64,000 nucleotides of DNA from an uncultured Eubacterium sp. (lineage in GTDB: Bacteria > Bacillota > Clostridia > Lachnospirales > Lachnospiraceae), in assembly GCA_910586445.1 (NCBI GenBank), contig CAJUHV010000003.1, forward strand, positions 50,806 through 114,805, in the 5' to 3' direction. This document shows positions 62,174-64,000 of the stretch, piece after piece; positions within the stretch are counted from its first letter, which is position 1, and each line of letters opens with the position of its first letter. A program made the translations under genes and the position numbers. The notes under the pieces are model-generated. The model saw nothing but the letters and a program-made list of their open reading frames with translations. It was not told where the DNA came from and ran no database searches.

Positions 62174-64000
62174 ATATCCTCTTCCTCCAACAGCCGGACT
62201 TTATCTCCCGGTGCAACCGCCTTGCTTGTATGCACGATAAATAAATCTTCTGCTCCAAGCGCATCCTCATTCAGTGCAGCCACGCTGTCACTTTTATCCT
62301 TAACTGTCACCTCTCTTTTGACTGCACTCAGCTCTGTTCCCAAAATCGTATTCGTTTCCCGAATCAGCAGAACATAGTCTTTATTTTGGTCCGTATACAG
62401 TGCGGTAAGCGGCACACAGCAGCTGTATTGTTCCGCCTGGCTGGTTATTTTTAATATACCTGCCTCACCCAGCGCCAGCCCGCGTTCCTCCGTTTTAACA
62501 ACCGCTTCGTACATGCCCTCTGCATTTTTGCTGACCGCTGATACGATGCAGTCCTCTTCGCATACTGCTCCATTTTGAAATTCCAGGGTGACAGTGTCCC
62601 CTGCCTTGATCTGTTCTGCCTGCTCCTGCGTAAGCAGTGCCTTAAAATTCCATCCCTCAGAGCCGTCTGCCAGAAAAAATGCTGCACCATCGCCCGTCCT
62701 GTCACCTGCAGCGACGCAGACCTCTTTCACATATCCATCCAGACCCGAGGCAATGCGTCCTTTTCTTTTCAACAGCTTTTGATAGGCTTTCTGCTGCCTG
62801 CGCAGTGCTGTCAGGTCATTTTCTGCCTCCATTACACTGCTGAAATCTGTCTGCACACTCTGCTGCGCATCTGATACATTCCTCCTAGCCTGCAGCAGCG
62901 CATCTTCCCTCTCCCTGACGGCACTGTCCAGCGCTGATTTTTGGGCCTCTGCTGCTGCCTCAAGCTCTCTCTTTCCTGTTTCCCAAGCGGTTTTCGCTGA
63001 CAATCTGGACTCTTTTGCATACGAAACAAAAGCTCTTTTATCCGATTTTTCGGCCGTTTTCTTTTCCGCTGCCTTTTTCAACGACTGATACCGGCTGTCT
63101 TTTGCGTGCATTTCATTCAGATACTTTTCAAAGCCCGGATAAGCGGACAGTTCGCCCGCAGCTTTCGCATATGCCTCCTGTGCACTGGCGACTGCCGCAT
63201 CCTGTGATCTGGATGTATTTGCCAGATCTTCACTGGCTCTCTGGCGCGCAGTATCTGCGCTGATCTGCTGCGCTGTGTTGCTGCTTTTGATTGCACGTAT
63301 CCGCTCTGTCATAACGTTAATCTGTTTCCCAATCGTTTCGATTAAGCTTTCCAGATCCGATGTATCCAGCTGCAGCAGCTCTGTACCCTTTTCTACTTTC
63401 TCGCCGGCTTTTACGCTGACTTTATGAATGCGGATTCCACTGTCCATCACCACCGCCGTTTCTGCAGCCGCTTCTACGCTGCCGATAATGCTCATCGCAT
63501 GTGTGATATTTTTGGATGTTACCTGGCCAAGCTCCACCCTCGGCATCTGATAGGCGTAAATTCCGCGGGATACTACGGTACATACAATCATAAAAAGCAG
63601 AAACAGTGCAAAATATCTTACTGCCCTTTTTCTCGCGTTTTTTAAATTCCACCGGAAAAACAGCAGCTGTCTGATCCATCCTGACTGCTGAGCCTGACCA
63701 GGCATTCTTATTGCCTTTAGATTATTAGTCTTGGGCTTTGTATTTGTTTTGATCTCTGCCTCAGCTTTGGGCTCAGCTTCTAGATCTGCCTTTGGCTTTG
63801 CTTCTGCTTTTGGCTTTGTTTTGGTTTCATCTTTTGGCTCAGCTTCTAAATCTGCTTTTGGCCCTGTTTCCATCTCAGATATTATTCCAGCTTCTGACTT
63901 ACTTTTTATCTTAGTTTCTATCTTACTTTCTGACACTGCTCCTGACTTACTTTCTGACACTGCTCCTGACTTACTTTCTGACACTGCTCCTGACTTACTT
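62170..64000 (-). CDS. Membrane fusion protein / efflux adaptor with repetitive cytoplasmic N-terminus (partial at right edge)
   Basis: The 3' end is complete; the reading frame is open at 64000, so the start is outside. From the edge inwards: an octapeptide repeat SESKSGAV, a Lys/Glu/Ala/Thr-rich region with KADLEAEPK twice, one membrane helix (YFALFLLFMIVCTVVSRGIY), then a lipoyl-like half motif IRIHKVSVKAGEKVEKGTELLQLD, a long coiled coil (about 63300-62760) and barrel strands. This is the HlyD/MacA adaptor plan. It is coupled to a MacB-like gene. The charged repeat-rich cytoplasmic extension is unusual for adaptors. Confidence 0.85.
   Translation of the reverse strand, partial: SKSGAVSESKSGAVSESKSGAVSESKIETKIKSKSEAGIISEMETGPKADLEAEPKDETKTKPKAEAKPKADLEAEPKAEAEIKTNTKPKTNNLKAIRMPGQAQQSGWIRQLLFFRWNLKNARKRAVRYFALFLLFMIVCTVVSRGIYAYQMPRVELGQVTSKNITHAMSIIGSVEAAAETAVVMDSGIRIHKVSVKAGEKVEKGTELLQLDTSDLESLIETIGKQINVMTERIRAIKSSNTAQQISADTARQRASEDLANTSRSQDAAVASAQEAYAKAAGELSAYPGFEKYLNEMHAKDSRYQSLKKAAEKKTAEKSDKRAFVSYAKESRLSAKTAWETGKRELEAAAEAQKSALDSAVREREDALLQARRNVSDAQQSVQTDFSSVMEAENDLTALRRQQKAYQKLLKRKGRIASGLDGYVKEVCVAAGDRTGDGAAFFLADGSEGWNFKALLTQEQAEQIKAGDTVTLEFQNGAVCEEDCIVSAVSKNAEGMYEAVVKTEERGLALGEAGILKITSQAEQYSCCVPLTALYTDQNKDYVLLIRETNTILGTELSAVKREVTVKDKSDSVAALNEDALGAEDLFIVHTSKAVAPGDKVRLLEEEDI
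63923..64000. repeat. 24-base in-frame tandem repeat
   Basis: Three identical 24-base units (63923-63946, 63947-63970, 63971-63994) and the first six bases of a fourth reach the window edge. Each encodes eight residues of SESKSGAV, so copy-number change keeps the frame. Confidence 0.9.

Overview
The window reads as a chromosomal segment of a Gram-positive anaerobe of the Bacillota (Clostridia), most likely Lachnospiraceae. The clues are strong GGAGG-type ribosome binding sites, a lantibiotic-immunity ABC cassette with its own two-component system, paired serpins behind an ECF sigma factor, DUF1703 AAA-like ATPase and Rpn-type proteins, and no outer-membrane genes. Most genes lie on the minus strand. 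No tRNA, rRNA or CRISPR array was seen.

1-26,353 (minus): one long cell-surface glycan operon led by a small XRE regulator. It holds heptose precursor genes (GmhA and an HldE-type kinase cut by the left edge), a GT9 heptosyltransferase-like enzyme, about nine other glycosyltransferases, a Wzm/Wzt ABC exporter and a separate Wzx-like flippase, two paralogous sugar-nucleotide SDRs, a methyltransferase, a DUF2304/GT2 pair and a decorating set (MBOAT plus SGNH-ILEI partner, two acyltransferase-3 proteins). Three of the modifying genes (MBOAT, one acyltransferase 3, the methyltransferase) each carry an in-frame run of exactly nine G on the coding strand, the only such runs in the window, which suggests phase-variable decoration.

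26,354-39,430: glutamate synthase (gltB, gltD), a HigB/HigA-ImmA toxin-antitoxin operon under a consensus promoter with a palindromic operator, a MATE exporter with a MarR regulator (shared operator, damaged MarR start), a decayed methyltransferase, a threonine aldolase-type enzyme and an Rpn fragment coupled to a small unknown gene.

39,431-43,637: an ECF sigma factor overlaps a membrane-anchored serpin whose cytoplasmic N-terminus resembles anti-sigma proteins; a second, secreted serpin follows. 44,377-54,225: a five-gene operon encoding an ADP-ribosyltransferase, an HD-ADP-ribosyltransferase fusion, a 1650-residue HD plus Hsp90-type ATPase, an ImmA/IrrE metallopeptidase and a small helical protein. 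It looks like a multi-component conflict or defence system and is the strongest candidate for something undescribed.

54,289-64,000: a histidine kinase/response regulator pair divergent from a LanFEG-like ABC cassette with response-regulator boxes in between, a DUF1703 AAA-like ATPase, a hairpin element with 17-bp ends, and a membrane fusion protein/MacB-like pair cut by the right edge. Several palindromic repeats are scattered between genes.
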